A stretch of 64,000 nt of DNA from JAFGRU01 sp963665915 (GCA_963665915.2 CAXXSG010000004.1:62001-126000); one strand, 5' to 3'. Counted from the first letter of the stretch, positions 52,483 through 61,502 are shown. Notes: a model not told the origin generated them from the letters alone. Translations and numbers: made by a program.

Positions 52483-52596
52483 TCATCTCGTTTCCCGCTT
52501 CAGAATTTTCTTAATAAAAGGGGCTGCCTGTGTTCCAGCGACCCGGTTCTTTTTCAGGGTGATGGGAATCAAAGTTTCTTCAGTTGGACTTTCCAT
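52483..52596 (-). CDS. Possible small protein or gene remnant (37 aa)
   Basis: A frame from ATG 52596 to TGA 52483 encodes a peptide starting MESPTEETLIPITLKKN and ending KKILKRETR. The beginning resembles, as far as I can recall, the N-terminus of small DNA-associated proteins found beside recombinases in deltaproteobacteria, but the rest of such a protein is missing. No strong ribosome binding site is seen. It lies in decayed DNA beside an IS4 relic, so a truncated remnant is the more likely reading. Confidence 0.22.
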   Translation of the reverse strand: MESPTEETLIPITLKKNRVAGTQAAPFIKKILKRETR

Positions 52597-52664
52597 TCTA
52601 TTTCAATATGTTAGAAATTAACTGCATCGATTTTGATTTGAAATATTTTTATTTTTTTACTGCT

Positions 52665-52731
52665 GAATATTATCGGCAAAGGGCTTTTCTCTGTCCCCTT
52701 TCGGACTCTGAGGCTTTGCCCCTCTATATTC
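52665..52731. other. Palindromic structured element upstream of the riboswitches
   Basis: Nested complementary blocks: GAATAT (52665) with ATATTC (52726), then GGCAAAG with CTTTGCC, then GTCC with GGAC around a short loop in the centre. Either strand could fold into a long hairpin with internal loops. No U-run follows on the minus strand. It lies about 330 bases upstream of the distal aptamer; no RNA family was recognised. Confidence 0.35.
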
Positions 52732-53146
52732 GACGATAAACCTTCATACTTTCATTTCATGATTTTCAAAATTCACTAATTTGCTTTTTGTGTGCCAAAA
52801 AAGGATTTTTCATTTTTCTCCTTTTCTTAATGAATGTGATTTACATTAGTTTTCTTCAATTTTTCTAATGGTAACTTTTGCCATTTCAAAAGTTCTCCTT
52901 TCCTGAGTCTGACAACAAAAGACATAGGCTGTTGTCGCGACATCGAAGTTGACAGTTCCAGCTGTTTTAATTGTGATCTCCATAAGAATAAAAAGAGTCC
53001 ATCCTCAGTTAAAACAGACCATTTTATTTTGGGGAAGCAGCTACTTATCTGACACTCTAACTGCTTGTAATTATAAATTTTATTAATTCATGTCATTAGG
53101 CGTGGCAACTAAAAAATTCTATTACATTAAAGTTTAAAGGAGGGAT

Positions 53147-53194
53147 ATGATAAATATTAGCGATTTTATAAGTCCCAAGACCATCATTTCTTAA
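53147..53194 (+). CDS. Very short ORF with near-perfect ribosome binding site (15 aa)
   Basis: AAAGGAGG is followed three bases later by ATG 53147, and the frame ends at TAA 53194 (MINISDFISPKTIIS). The site is the best Shine-Dalgarno in the region and an AT-rich promoter-like stretch precedes it. It probably marks the intact 5' end of a gene whose body has been lost, or a leader peptide. No homology is recognisable in 15 residues. Confidence 0.25.
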   Translation: MINISDFISPKTIIS

Positions 53195-53256
53195 CTGAGA
53201 CCGATTCTAACTCACTGGGATATAGATAAAAAAATTTATAAGCAGTCCGATATCAG

Positions 53257-53917
53257 GTGTTGTTTCCTGCTCTTAATGGAATAAAAAAAATACATCTTAC
53301 AAAAAAAAGAACTGATCCCACCAAAGGCCCGTCTGCAACAATTCAAGGAACTGCGGTCCGTCATTTGACTAATTCACTGACGCTCTTATTAAAGTTTATT
53401 TTGCGAAAAATCGCAGGCGAGTATCATGTGGGCAAAGGTATCGTTCGTTCCCCCAGTGGGCCCAGTTTACCGCCTTTCTAGCAGCACAACAAACCCTCCG
53501 TAGCAACCTAAAGGATAATGTCGATAATTTGGGTGTTGAGACCACAAGCTCTACATCCCCGGCATTAAGACCTTCACCAGACCGACACCGGCCCGTTTAA
53601 ATGAAAAGTAACTGAACACTTCTGATGGATCAGCAGATTCAACTCAAGGATATCTCCGGGCCCTTCCGTAAGGTTGTGCCTCTGGACGCGGGAACCGATC
53701 TCGCCTACGGGATTTTCGCTAACGCACTGTATATTCCTGCATCAACGGTAGCTAAATTCTGCAAAGAACGCTGGCAGATCGAGTTGTTCCTTGAATGGAA
53801 CAAACAAAACCTGTGCCTAAAAACTTTCTGGGAACTTCAAGCAATGCGGTACTGACTCAGCTCTGGAACGCACTGTGTGCCTATCTGGTGCTGGCGTTTC
53901 TGATGTTTCAGTCGTAA
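53257..53917 (+). mobile_element. IS4-family transposase remnant
   Basis: Fragments of an IS4-type transposase are spread over shifted frames. The N-terminal part reads LKFILRKIAGEYHVGKG and, in another frame, SFPQWAQFTAFLAAQQTL then NLKDNVDNLGVE, as in the start of such transposases. After a gap where most of the DDE domain should be, the C-terminal part reads ANALYIPASTVAKFCKERWQ, IELFLEWNKQNL, and, after a one-base loss near 53832, TSSNAVLTQLWNALCAYLV to TAA 53917. The Y-x-x-R-W-x-I-E motif with the catalytic Glu is present. Inverted termini could not be found. Clearly inactive. Confidence 0.78.
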
Positions 53918-54352
53918 CTCGGGCACTCTATGTAGCAGATATTAGGGTTTTTACAGTTGAATTTTTTTGAAAAGCGCTATTTTGGAGAGATATTTGTGAT
54001 GCTTAGACTAAAAGTATCGTTGTGTGACCGGCAGTTGTCGCTCGTATAGAACTATAAGGACAGCAGTGCCGGCTTGTTCCCTACAGCTATATCAACTCGT
54101 CCCCCAATGAGTATTTTTATAAGGAGTTTTTATTTGTGACGGTATGCTTATATAAATGTTTTGCGTCATCATCTTCTGTTCCATGAGAATAGCCTCAAAC
54201 ATTTCCAAATTCATACGACTGCAGACCGCTTAAAGTACCCTTGGCAACAAACAAGTAACTCGCCTCGTAAATATGAGGAATGTCGGTAAACACAACACCT
54301 TTTACTCAGTTCTTTGGTGTCCCCCTCCGATTCAAATAAATTTCCATCAGCT
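53918..54352. other. Gene-free stretch
   Basis: These 435 AT-rich bases between the IS4 remnant and the FMN-binding-like gene show no ORF of note, no tRNA and no recognised RNA motif. A weak inverted pair (ACACC/GGTGT, about 54309-54334) lies downstream of the FMN-binding-like gene on the minus strand but lacks a good U-run. Confidence 0.4.
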
Positions 54353-54895
54353 TTATTTTTCAGCGGGGATCGGTTGTTTATCCCATTTCGGGTTTTCTAC
54401 CATTTGTGCAACAATCTGATATCCCATCACATCGAAGCTTGAGTAAATGCTTTTCTGGTAAGGCGTCGCACCCGTCACTGCAATAATATAATCCCTTTTA
54501 CCTTCTGTATCTTTGAGGACTTTTCCGGTAGCTGTTTTTATTGCATCAAGCACCTTGGCTTTCTTGTCCGTTGCCTTGATTTTTTCGAGATCCAGAATCT
54601 CTGCTTTGGAGACTACGTAGCTCCCTTCTTTGAGGGTCACGACAAGCACAGCGGTGATCTTTTCGTAAGATTTGAAAGAACGTATTGCAGCGCCTGCGAC
54701 CGGTTTCCCATTTTTATCGTAAGCGATATATATGTCGGTTATTGAAGTGTTAAAATTCGCCTTGTGAGAGTAAGTCGGATAGCCTTTAAATTCGTTTAAA
54801 ATGAATATCTCAGGATTTACCTTTTCAGCACATGCAATTGATGAAAAAATCAAGCAGGCAAAGACGGCCATGGCGATTTTGTAAAAAGACTTCAT
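54353..54895 (-). CDS. Exported FMN-binding-domain-like protein
   Basis: A 180-aa protein. ATG 54895 starts a standard signal peptide (IAMAVFACLIFSSIACAEK) and follows AAGGG; longer starts overlap the upstream gene. The mature part has GKPVAGAAIRSFKSYEK, VTLKEGSYVVSKAEILDLEK and, near the end, IIAVTGATPYQKSIYSSFDV. The T-G-A-T stretch is similar to the S-G-A-T-x-[ST] flavinylation motif of RnfG/NqrC-type FMN-binding domains, here with Thr first and Pro-Tyr after. It may bind FMN covalently or not at all. It is the last gene of a five-gene minus-strand operon with a methyltransferase and an FtsX-type ABC transporter. Confidence 0.6.
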   Translation of the reverse strand: MKSFYKIAMAVFACLIFSSIACAEKVNPEIFILNEFKGYPTYSHKANFNTSITDIYIAYDKNGKPVAGAAIRSFKSYEKITAVLVVTLKEGSYVVSKAEILDLEKIKATDKKAKVLDAIKTATGKVLKDTEGKRDYIIAVTGATPYQKSIYSSFDVMGYQIVAQMVENPKWDKQPIPAEK

Positions 54896-54906
54896 AATAG
54901 CCCTTT

Positions 54907-55605
54907 TTATTGTTTGCACATTAAGAATGTTGTGATGTATCCCAGGTTGTGACTGCAATATTTCAATTCTGTAAAACCTGCTTCTGTAAATAAAGGCACC
55001 AACTTGCCCTCAATATTTTCTATCAGCTCAGGCTGTTTGAAAAGCCAGGCGCCGCTCCAGGCGGAAATTTTGCCGATAAGATTTGTGGGCCTATCCACAT
55101 CAATTATACAGCATTTCCCGCCGGGTTTCAGGACCCGATGAGCTTCCTTCAGCGCTTTAAGTTTATCTTCGAGATTCAGGTGGTGGAAGAAAAAGGAGCT
55201 TGCATAAGCGTCAAACGTCTCATTGTCATAAGGTAAATCCTCTGCAATGCCCAGGTCGAATCGACAGAGCCGCTTGTGAACTCCCCGCATTTTTTTTTCT
55301 CGCGCGACTGCGATCATCTGCGGGGACGCGTCAATGCCTATGGCAGAACCTCCCTTTTCGCTGGAAAGCGCTTCGGAAACAGCCAGGGTTAAACCGCCGG
55401 TAGCACAGCCAACATCCAGAACCAGATCCGAAGGTTTCAGGCCAAGCAAAGCGACAGCCTTTCGGTTGATCGGCTGCTCCTGCCAGAAAAGCATGGCTGG
55501 CGACAAAAGGTCGTAAACAGCCGCAGCTTTCGTGAGCACAACGCCCCGGGTACGGGGAGCTTCCGGCGTGTCTGGCACGGGTTTTACCGGATCATTCTGA
55601 GACAT
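54907..55605 (-). CDS. SAM-dependent methyltransferase (UbiE-like)
   Basis: A 232-aa class I methyltransferase. Motif I is LVLDVGCATGGLTLAVSEAL, with AIGIDASPQMIAVAREK after it, FDLGIAEDLPYDNETFDAYA (motif II region) and HRVLKPGGKCCIIDVDR, as in UbiE/Coq5-type enzymes that methylate quinone or lipid precursors. ATG 55605 follows AGGTGG; the start overlaps the ATPase stop region by 14 bases. The neighbours, a polyprenyl-synthase-like protein and an ABC transporter, suggest an isoprenoid or lipid-type substrate, but this is inference. Confidence 0.82.
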   Translation of the reverse strand: MSQNDPVKPVPDTPEAPRTRGVVLTKAAAVYDLLSPAMLFWQEQPINRKAVALLGLKPSDLVLDVGCATGGLTLAVSEALSSEKGGSAIGIDASPQMIAVAREKKMRGVHKRLCRFDLGIAEDLPYDNETFDAYASSFFFHHLNLEDKLKALKEAHRVLKPGGKCCIIDVDRPTNLIGKISAWSGAWLFKQPELIENIEGKLVPLFTEAGFTELKYCSHNLGYITTFLMCKQ

Positions 55606-56275
55606 CGCCGGCCACCTTTCCATCGCGGAGAATCACTCTGCGCTGCGCCAAGTTGGCAATACGCTCATCATGAGTCGATATAATTAAAGTGACGCCAACT
55701 TCTTTGTTGAGATTGGAGAGTAGTTCCAGCAGGACTTTTGCATTTTCAGTATCCAGGCAGCTTGTCGGTTCGTCGAGAAGAATCAGGTCCGGTGAATGAG
55801 CGACGGCCCGAAGCGCAGCAACGCGCTGCTGTTCCCCCCCGGAAAGTTCTTTCGGGAATGAGTTTGCACGATCCGACAAACCGGCGATTTCAAGAAGCCC
55901 CAATCCGCGCGCCTTTTGATCCAACCTTGAGAAGCTGTTAAGAGCCATGGGAATCTGGATATTTTCAAGCGCCGTCATGGTTGGCAGAAGATTAAGCATT
56001 TGAAAGACGAAACCGACGTGTTTTCTTCGGAAAAGGGCCCGTTGTTTTTCCGTCAAAGACGATAGCTCCCGCTCCAAAAAGACAACGCTGCCTGAATCGG
56101 CAAAATCAAAGCCTGCCGCAAGATTCAGCAATGTCGTTTTTCCACTCCCCGAAGAGCCTGACAGGGCGACGAATTCACCGGCCTCAATGCTCAAGTCAAT
56201 CCCCCTCAAAGCATGGGTCGCCGCATGGCCGCTGCCATAGGTCTTAAAAACCTTATGGATGTTTATCAAACTCAT
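55592..56275 (-). CDS. ABC transporter ATP-binding protein, LolD/MacB type
   Basis: A 227-aa ATPase. Walker A SGSSGSGKTTLLNLAAG, Q-loop VGFVFQMLNLLPTMTALENI, signature LSGGEQQRVAALRAV, Walker B DLILLDEPTS and the switch His in ISTHDERIA. The Q-x-x-N-L-L-P-T-x-T-A-x-E-N pattern places it in the LolD/MacB/FtsE group that works with FtsX-like permeases, extracting molecules from the membrane or driving mechanotransmission rather than pumping across it. It overlaps the permease gene by four bases (ATGA). Confidence 0.92.
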   Translation of the reverse strand: MSLINIHKVFKTYGSGHAATHALRGIDLSIEAGEFVALSGSSGSGKTTLLNLAAGFDFADSGSVVFLERELSSLTEKQRALFRRKHVGFVFQMLNLLPTMTALENIQIPMALNSFSRLDQKARGLGLLEIAGLSDRANSFPKELSGGEQQRVAALRAVAHSPDLILLDEPTSCLDTENAKVLLELLSNLNKEVGVTLIISTHDERIANLAQRRVILRDGKVAGDVSE

Positions 56276-57420
56276 ATGGTTCGCAACGCTTCATTTACCG
56301 AAATTTTTCCGGCCCGGCGCGCAGGCAGGTACGCAGCAATAAGTCCGCAGGAAAACGCCGCCAGAAGGGGAAGAGCAATGGATCGCATGGTAAGCCGTGG
56401 ATAAACGATCCCAGAAGAGATGAAGTGGGGATTCTCACTCGTCCAGCGCGTCAGATCGATTCCTTCTTGTGCGAAAAAAGACGTGGCGACCGTTCCGAGC
56501 AAGCTTCCCAGGACGGCCGCGAAAGACACCAGAAAAAGCACTTCCAGGAGTACAAAAAACTGAATCTGCATGGGTGTAAAACCCATTGCCTTCATAATAC
56601 CGATTTCACGGGTGCGCTCCGCAACGGAGATGAACACGGTATTTGACACACCGAACGCCAGAATCAGAAACGCCAGAAGCAGGACAATATTCATGGAGAC
56701 GTGGTTAAGATCCACCAGCTGTACAAGTTCTGCCATCGAATCCTGCCAGGAGGTGATCTCAGCTTCCGGTAAAACATCTTTCAGGGCTGCGGCGAAACTC
56801 TGGGGATCTGAACCGGGAGGGAGAAAAAAAGCCGCCTCGTATTCATCTCCAAAACCATCCTCGATATTAACAAAACCTGAACGTGCGTCGAAAAGCTCGA
56901 TTCCCGTTCGGTATATTCCACCGACTATGAATTCGGCTTCACATCCAGGACAGCTGAAATCAAGAACGTCGCCGAGATTGACTCCCAACTGCACCGCAAG
57001 CTGCTTCCCAAGAACGATGCTCCCGCCTTCTTTTAAATAATCACCTTCCACGATTTTTGAATTAACGACCGTTCGCTCGCCTTCAGGCTTCGGTTCGACG
57101 CCGTAAAGCATCAAGCTCGCGCTTTTATCGCTGGCTACCAGGGTCCCTCCGAACCGACGGCGAACCAGGATGCTTTCAGCTTCCGGTAAGTTTCTTCGCA
57201 ACTCATCCAAATCCACTGAATTTCCATTCCATTTTGCTGAGACGTGCCCGTGATGGATGGATATTGAATTGTAAATCATGGAATCCCCGACACCCTCCAT
57301 GATCCCTTCCAGCAAAACCAGGCAAGCGATTGCGAAGGCTACACCGATGAAGGCGATCGCCAACTTGCCGAAGCGTCGGGTAACTGCACGGAAAATTAAC
57401 TTAAGACCGAATCGAAGCAT
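56272..57420 (-). CDS. FtsX/LolC-like ABC transporter permease
   Basis: A permease of about 382 aa. One transmembrane helix at the N-terminus (LAIAFIGVAFAIACLVLLEG) is followed by a long MacB-type periplasmic domain (VRRRFGGTLVASDKSASLML through FIVGGIYRTGIELFDARSGF) and three C-terminal helices. The first of those is MNIVLLLAFLILAFGVSNTV followed by SVAERTREIGIMKAMGFTP, the conserved coupling motif of FtsX/LolC/MacB permeases. ATG 57420 or TTG 57432 may start it. Only one permease gene is present, so a homodimer is likely, as in MacB. Cargo is unknown. Confidence 0.88.
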   Translation of the reverse strand: MLRFGLKLIFRAVTRRFGKLAIAFIGVAFAIACLVLLEGIMEGVGDSMIYNSISIHHGHVSAKWNGNSVDLDELRRNLPEAESILVRRRFGGTLVASDKSASLMLYGVEPKPEGERTVVNSKIVEGDYLKEGGSIVLGKQLAVQLGVNLGDVLDFSCPGCEAEFIVGGIYRTGIELFDARSGFVNIEDGFGDEYEAAFFLPPGSDPQSFAAALKDVLPEAEITSWQDSMAELVQLVDLNHVSMNIVLLLAFLILAFGVSNTVFISVAERTREIGIMKAMGFTPMQIQFFVLLEVLFLVSFAAVLGSLLGTVATSFFAQEGIDLTRWTSENPHFISSGIVYPRLTMRSIALPLLAAFSCGLIAAYLPARRAGKISVNEALRTI

Positions 57421-57434
57421 TTGATCCAACAATC

Positions 57435-58440
57435 TTATTTCGCTCTGGGTACTTTCAGCAGCTGATAAATCAAATCAATCACTGCACCGCGAAGGCGCTT
57501 GTTTAATTTCAGGCCGAGATTTTCCAGACTGGTGAAGGATTTTCTGAAATATCCTTCCGACAGCTTTCCGGCTGTGACGACAGCTTCAGGTAGATGCTCC
57601 CAGGACATGAGATTTTTGGTTCTAAACAGCAGGTCCGGATTACCGCCGTCTTCCACAAAAATCGAGGCAACGATATTATGACGGTTCATCTTAATATCCC
57701 TATCAAGGTCCTTTATATCGTCAATAATCTGGCAGGCCATGCCGAAATTCTTAACGGCCGATTTTGCCTGCATCACACGCACCTCGGACGGTTTCTCAAG
57801 ATGATTCGGAAGAAGAAGAGGCGCTGCAAAAAGATCGGCGGTCTTGCGTTGATGAACGTCCCGCTGAACCGCTTTGGAAGTTAAAAAGCCTATCTCCTCG
57901 CCCTCTTCCTCGCATTCCTGTATGGCGCTTGGAATCAAAGCATGAAAGGATTTTTCCTGAACAAGCTTGAGCAGTTCGAAATCCTTGAACTCATCAGCCG
58001 TAAACTTCACCAGAATGCGTTCTGCAAGCATCATAGTCAGGACCGACCGCATCCGGTTTCCTTTGCCCGGGATATTGAACTCAAAAATCAGCTTATATTC
58101 ATCATCGAGAATGTTGTCACAGGCCGTCACCCATGCCCGCATCGATTGGTTGACCATTGCATAAAGCGGCATGTAATTATCGGAATCCACCAGCAGTCTC
58201 GTCACTCCCAGGAAAAACATGCTGAAAAAGTTCCTCTTCGGATCGAGCATGCCAACAGGAACTTCCCCCAAGGGGCATCCTTCACCGCTTAATTCGCAGG
58301 CCAGCTGATAAAAGCGCCGAACGGTTTTTTGCTGAAGCTTAGAGGCCTCAAAAAAAAAATGGAATCTGGACTATATTCGCATAGTCCTGCGGTATGGAGT
58401 CACTATCAAATTTTGTATTGCCGTCGACCGGTGCAGTCAT
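57435..58440 (-). pseudogene. Polyprenyl synthase-like protein interrupted at a 10-base homopolymer
   Basis: From ATG 58440 the frame (MTAPVDGNTKFDSDSIPQDY...) meets a run of ten T in the coding strand (forward A10 at 58350-58359) and stops at once. With nine T it continues FEASKLQQKTVRRFYQLACE into the long frame to 57435, giving a 334-aa protein, all helical. QIIDDIKDLDRD fits the second Asp-rich motif of trans-isoprenyl diphosphate synthases, and CDNILDDEYK resembles a first Asp-rich motif with Asn in one place. GNRMRSVLTMM echoes the G-K-R-x-R-P region but comes later than usual, so this is an atypical member. The homopolymer may give phase-variable or slippage-dependent expression, or be a base-calling error. 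Confidence 0.6.
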
Positions 58441-58715
58441 TATTTACCGCTCATATAAGTGAAAATTCATCAGACCTGAAAGGTAAGGGGAGCAAACGGA
58501 TTAAGTGATGTTGACAGGAAATTCTTTTCGGGATTTGCCCCTTCGGCGCCGGTGGCGACCATCGTCACCAAAAAACAGATTGTTTAAATCATTTATTCAA
58601 CAGCGCCCTGTTGTCAACAAAAACCCCCTGTGTCAAAGAAATAAAAAAGTAGCGTAGAGGGCTTAGAATAAGGGGCGTGTTCCGATATACTGAGTTTCAA
58701 ATTTCTATCTTGCAA

Positions 58716-59735
58716 TCAATCAAGCCTGCTCCTTAGGCCCTCTCTTTCAAGACTGACCTTAGGCTCTCTCATGCAAGCGAGCGCTTGTTCCATGCGATAT
58801 GCAAACGCCGCTTTTTCCGCAAGAAACCATTCGCGAGCCGCCACGCCAAGACCTGCCAATTCACCATGATTCGTTATGAGTATCTTGGACAGGGCAGATT
58901 CCAGACGAATAGCGTCCACGTAATAATTGGTGCCAAGTGATTGAAAACTTGTCTTTGCGTATGGCACAAGAACCCCTCTTTCCTTCATCACCAGTTCATT
59001 CATCGGCGGAGCATCCGTAGTGACTACAACCGCGCCACATCCCAGCCCCTCGGCTATGTAATGCCCAAACCCCTCCGCCTCGGAAGGGCACAGATGCACA
59101 CCACATTCATTCTGCAGCCTGGCCAGTTCGCAATCGGTCAGGGATTCAAGAATACAGATGTTTTTTAAACCAGCATATTGCGCGATGTGCTCCGGCTTGC
59201 GTGTAACGATATGGAGCACAGGCCATTCTGGGTGCGAGGACCAAACCGATGCGAGAGTAAGAGTCCCCTTCTGCAAACTCTGCCCGGCAACATGAAGAAA
59301 TTTATTAAAATTCTTATCAATTGAGGGATTGAATCTGTCAGGGCTGGTAAATCCGATGTAGGTTGCATTGCTGCCCATATTCTTGAAGATTTGTTCTGCA
59401 TACCGTGTCTTGCAAAGAATAATATCCATATTGTCCAGCAGCGCCAGAGTCTCTTCATTGCACCACTCCTGATTAGGAATCAGAATATTGAATTCTGAAG
59501 CTGCCAACCATTTGGGATATATTCGCTGCAAAAAAATATTAGCTCCAGCCAGCAATCCCGGCAACAGGCCGCCAAATATTTTCGGGACACCTTGTAGATA
59601 CAGGGACTGCAAATAACCTGGCTGGGGACGGCAAATTCGTGCCTTTGAATATCCGGCAAGCGCGTCAAAAATGACAGAGGTGTCTACGCCAAGGCCTGAT
59701 TTGGGCTTGCCGATAATATTGAAGGTCTTGCTCAT
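58716..59735 (-). CDS. Glycosyltransferase, GT4/group 1 type
   Basis: A 339-aa retaining-type glycosyltransferase of the GT-B fold. The C-terminal nucleotide-sugar motif is CPSEAEGFGHYIAEGLGCGA, the E-x7-E pattern of GT4, followed by VVVTTDAPPMNELV. The N-terminal part is only weakly conserved, with NIIGKPKSGLGVDTSVIFDA, which resembles the glycine-rich acceptor-side loop. It probably adds a sugar to a surface polysaccharide or lipid. GC content is lower than in the central operon. The start has no good ribosome binding site. It lies beside a CapA-like gene. Confidence 0.8.
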   Translation of the reverse strand: MSKTFNIIGKPKSGLGVDTSVIFDALAGYSKARICRPQPGYLQSLYLQGVPKIFGGLLPGLLAGANIFLQRIYPKWLAASEFNILIPNQEWCNEETLALLDNMDIILCKTRYAEQIFKNMGSNATYIGFTSPDRFNPSIDKNFNKFLHVAGQSLQKGTLTLASVWSSHPEWPVLHIVTRKPEHIAQYAGLKNICILESLTDCELARLQNECGVHLCPSEAEGFGHYIAEGLGCGAVVVTTDAPPMNELVMKERGVLVPYAKTSFQSLGTNYYVDAIRLESALSKILITNHGELAGLGVAAREWFLAEKAAFAYRMEQALACMREPKVSLEREGLRSRLD

Positions 59736-59842
59736 CAGGTCAACTTGAGAGCTTAAATACGATAGTAATTTGGCGAATTGCGACTATTTTTTCTAATTTT
59801 TCTCCACCAGTACCGGGACAGTGCTTCCGGAACGTCCTATAT

Positions 59843-60997
59843 TTATCCATTATCATATTTACCCTCCAAAATATTCATGAGCATTTCAAAATGCGATTCA
59901 CAACGGAACAAATTTAATTTTTCACGATCCAGAGATGATGGGAGGAATACTTGGGGTAATGAAAAAACCTTGTTGATCCTCCTGATTTTTTTGAATTGCA
60001 TAGGAGAGAAATGCCTTAACACTATGCCGGATTCCTTGTATTTACAAAATTTCGCCCAGGCTTCGGCATAAGCCGCTTCATCGGACAGCGTGTTATTGTA
60101 TTCGGAAAGTTTTTCAAGAAAGCACTGTTTCTCAAAGTCTTTCATTCTGGAGAGGCCCCCTTGATCAACTGATTGTGTGTAGGGGATGATTTTAATATTA
60201 GTCAGTGTTAAACAATCCAATTTATATTCAAGGCCGACAGCATAACCATGATGCCAGTTTTTTGGCGGCTTGGGATGGTCAAGGATGAGATTTCCGAGGC
60301 TATAGAAAATCGGTTTTTCCTGATGTAATTCATAAGCACCGGGGACATGAACATGATGACAAATTACCGCATCAGCACCGCGCTCAATGTAAAACCTGCA
60401 TACCTTTCTTAAGCCAGGCCTGGGCAGAGGGAAATATTCGTTGCCACCATGGATGATTATGAACACCAGATCGGCATTTGCTTTGGCATGCTCAAGTTGC
60501 AACAGGTTTTCAATGGGATCGAGTGGCGCCGCTCCTGGCTTGTTTTTGCCGGCAATGTTGAATTCGTGTTCAGCCACAGCAATAATGGCTATTTTTTTAC
60601 CCTGTTTTTTAATGAATACTGGTTTTTGAGCATCAACAAGATTTTTCCCGACACCACAGGTCTCCAATCCGGCTTTTTCACACGTCTGTAAGGTTTCGGC
60701 AAGCCCTTCTACCCCAAAATCCATGATATGATTGTTTGCCATCCCTACGATGTTAAAACCGGCATCAGCTACTGCTTTAATACAGTCAGGATGGGCTCGG
60801 AGGTTTGGCCCACTTTTTTTTATTGGCTTGTCACTTTCGCATAAAGGGGCCTCAAGATTTATAATAGCCAAGTCAGCATTAGCTATGCTTTTCGACAAAT
60901 CACCAAATATTTCCGCACCATATTCAAGCGCCAAAGGCTCAAAACCAAGACATGGCGCAAAATCACCAGTGAATAAAAAGGACAGGTTTTTTGTCAT
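59843..60997 (-). CDS. CapA/PgsA-family metallophosphatase-like protein
   Basis: A 384-aa protein of the CapA family, named for poly-gamma-glutamate capsule synthesis but also found with other polysaccharide and lipid genes. The calcineurin-like metal-site motifs are FTGDFAPC, DLAIINLEAPL, GMANNHIMDFG, IIIHGGNEYF and CHHVHVPGAYELHQEKPIFY. There is no signal peptide or membrane anchor, unlike typical capsule CapA, so a cytoplasmic enzyme is likely. It is transcribed upstream of the glycosyltransferase with about 107 bases between them. Substrate unknown. Confidence 0.82.
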   Translation of the reverse strand: MTKNLSFLFTGDFAPCLGFEPLALEYGAEIFGDLSKSIANADLAIINLEAPLCESDKPIKKSGPNLRAHPDCIKAVADAGFNIVGMANNHIMDFGVEGLAETLQTCEKAGLETCGVGKNLVDAQKPVFIKKQGKKIAIIAVAEHEFNIAGKNKPGAAPLDPIENLLQLEHAKANADLVFIIIHGGNEYFPLPRPGLRKVCRFYIERGADAVICHHVHVPGAYELHQEKPIFYSLGNLILDHPKPPKNWHHGYAVGLEYKLDCLTLTNIKIIPYTQSVDQGGLSRMKDFEKQCFLEKLSEYNNTLSDEAAYAEAWAKFCKYKESGIVLRHFSPMQFKKIRRINKVFSLPQVFLPSSLDREKLNLFRCESHFEMLMNILEGKYDNG

Positions 60998-61094
60998 ATG
61001 ACCTTATTCTAAGAAGTTGGAGTTTATTTATTGATGCTCTTACCCACAAACAAGAGAAAAATTAGGGTGGCAGCAGCAATGGATGGAGACGAAC

Positions 61095-61502
61095 TCACGG
61101 GTCATATCCATTGATATGGGCTATACCCACAATTCTGCTGATCTCGGACTCTGCCGTTTGCGCAAGGTTTTTCGAGGGATTGGTAGAAAAAGATTCCTCA
61201 AAAAGTGAAATCGCAGAGTCAAATTGCTGTGACTCACAAAGGCTTGCCGCTTTTGCCAGTGCTGCTGTAAATAATTTATTGTGTTTCGAATGAAGCGATT
61301 TGACCTTGAGGAAGTCTGGCTCTAAGTATGGCTCAATTTTATAGATGGCTTGCTGAACTGAAGATATATGAGAGAGAGCTGCACCAATGTCTTGAAGACT
61401 GGAGCTAGAATCGAGTTCCGATTTTTTGATCTGAGAGGCAGCACCTTCCAATTGCTTGGCACACTCAGAGAGTAATTTTTCAGGCTCAGTCAAATTGGAC
61501 AT
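61095..61502 (-). CDS. Hypothetical helical protein
   Basis: A 135-aa protein without recognised domains. It is predominantly helical: EKLLSECAKQLEGAASQIKK, then SLQDIGAALSHISSVQQAIY, and FTAALAKAASLCESQQFDSA near the end, the last reminiscent of one TPR-like helix pair (QFDSAISLFEESF). No signal or membrane segment is seen. It lies upstream of capA on the same strand in an AT-rich block that may be acquired. Confidence 0.5.
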   Translation of the reverse strand: MSNLTEPEKLLSECAKQLEGAASQIKKSELDSSSSLQDIGAALSHISSVQQAIYKIEPYLEPDFLKVKSLHSKHNKLFTAALAKAASLCESQQFDSAISLFEESFSTNPSKNLAQTAESEISRIVGIAHINGYDP

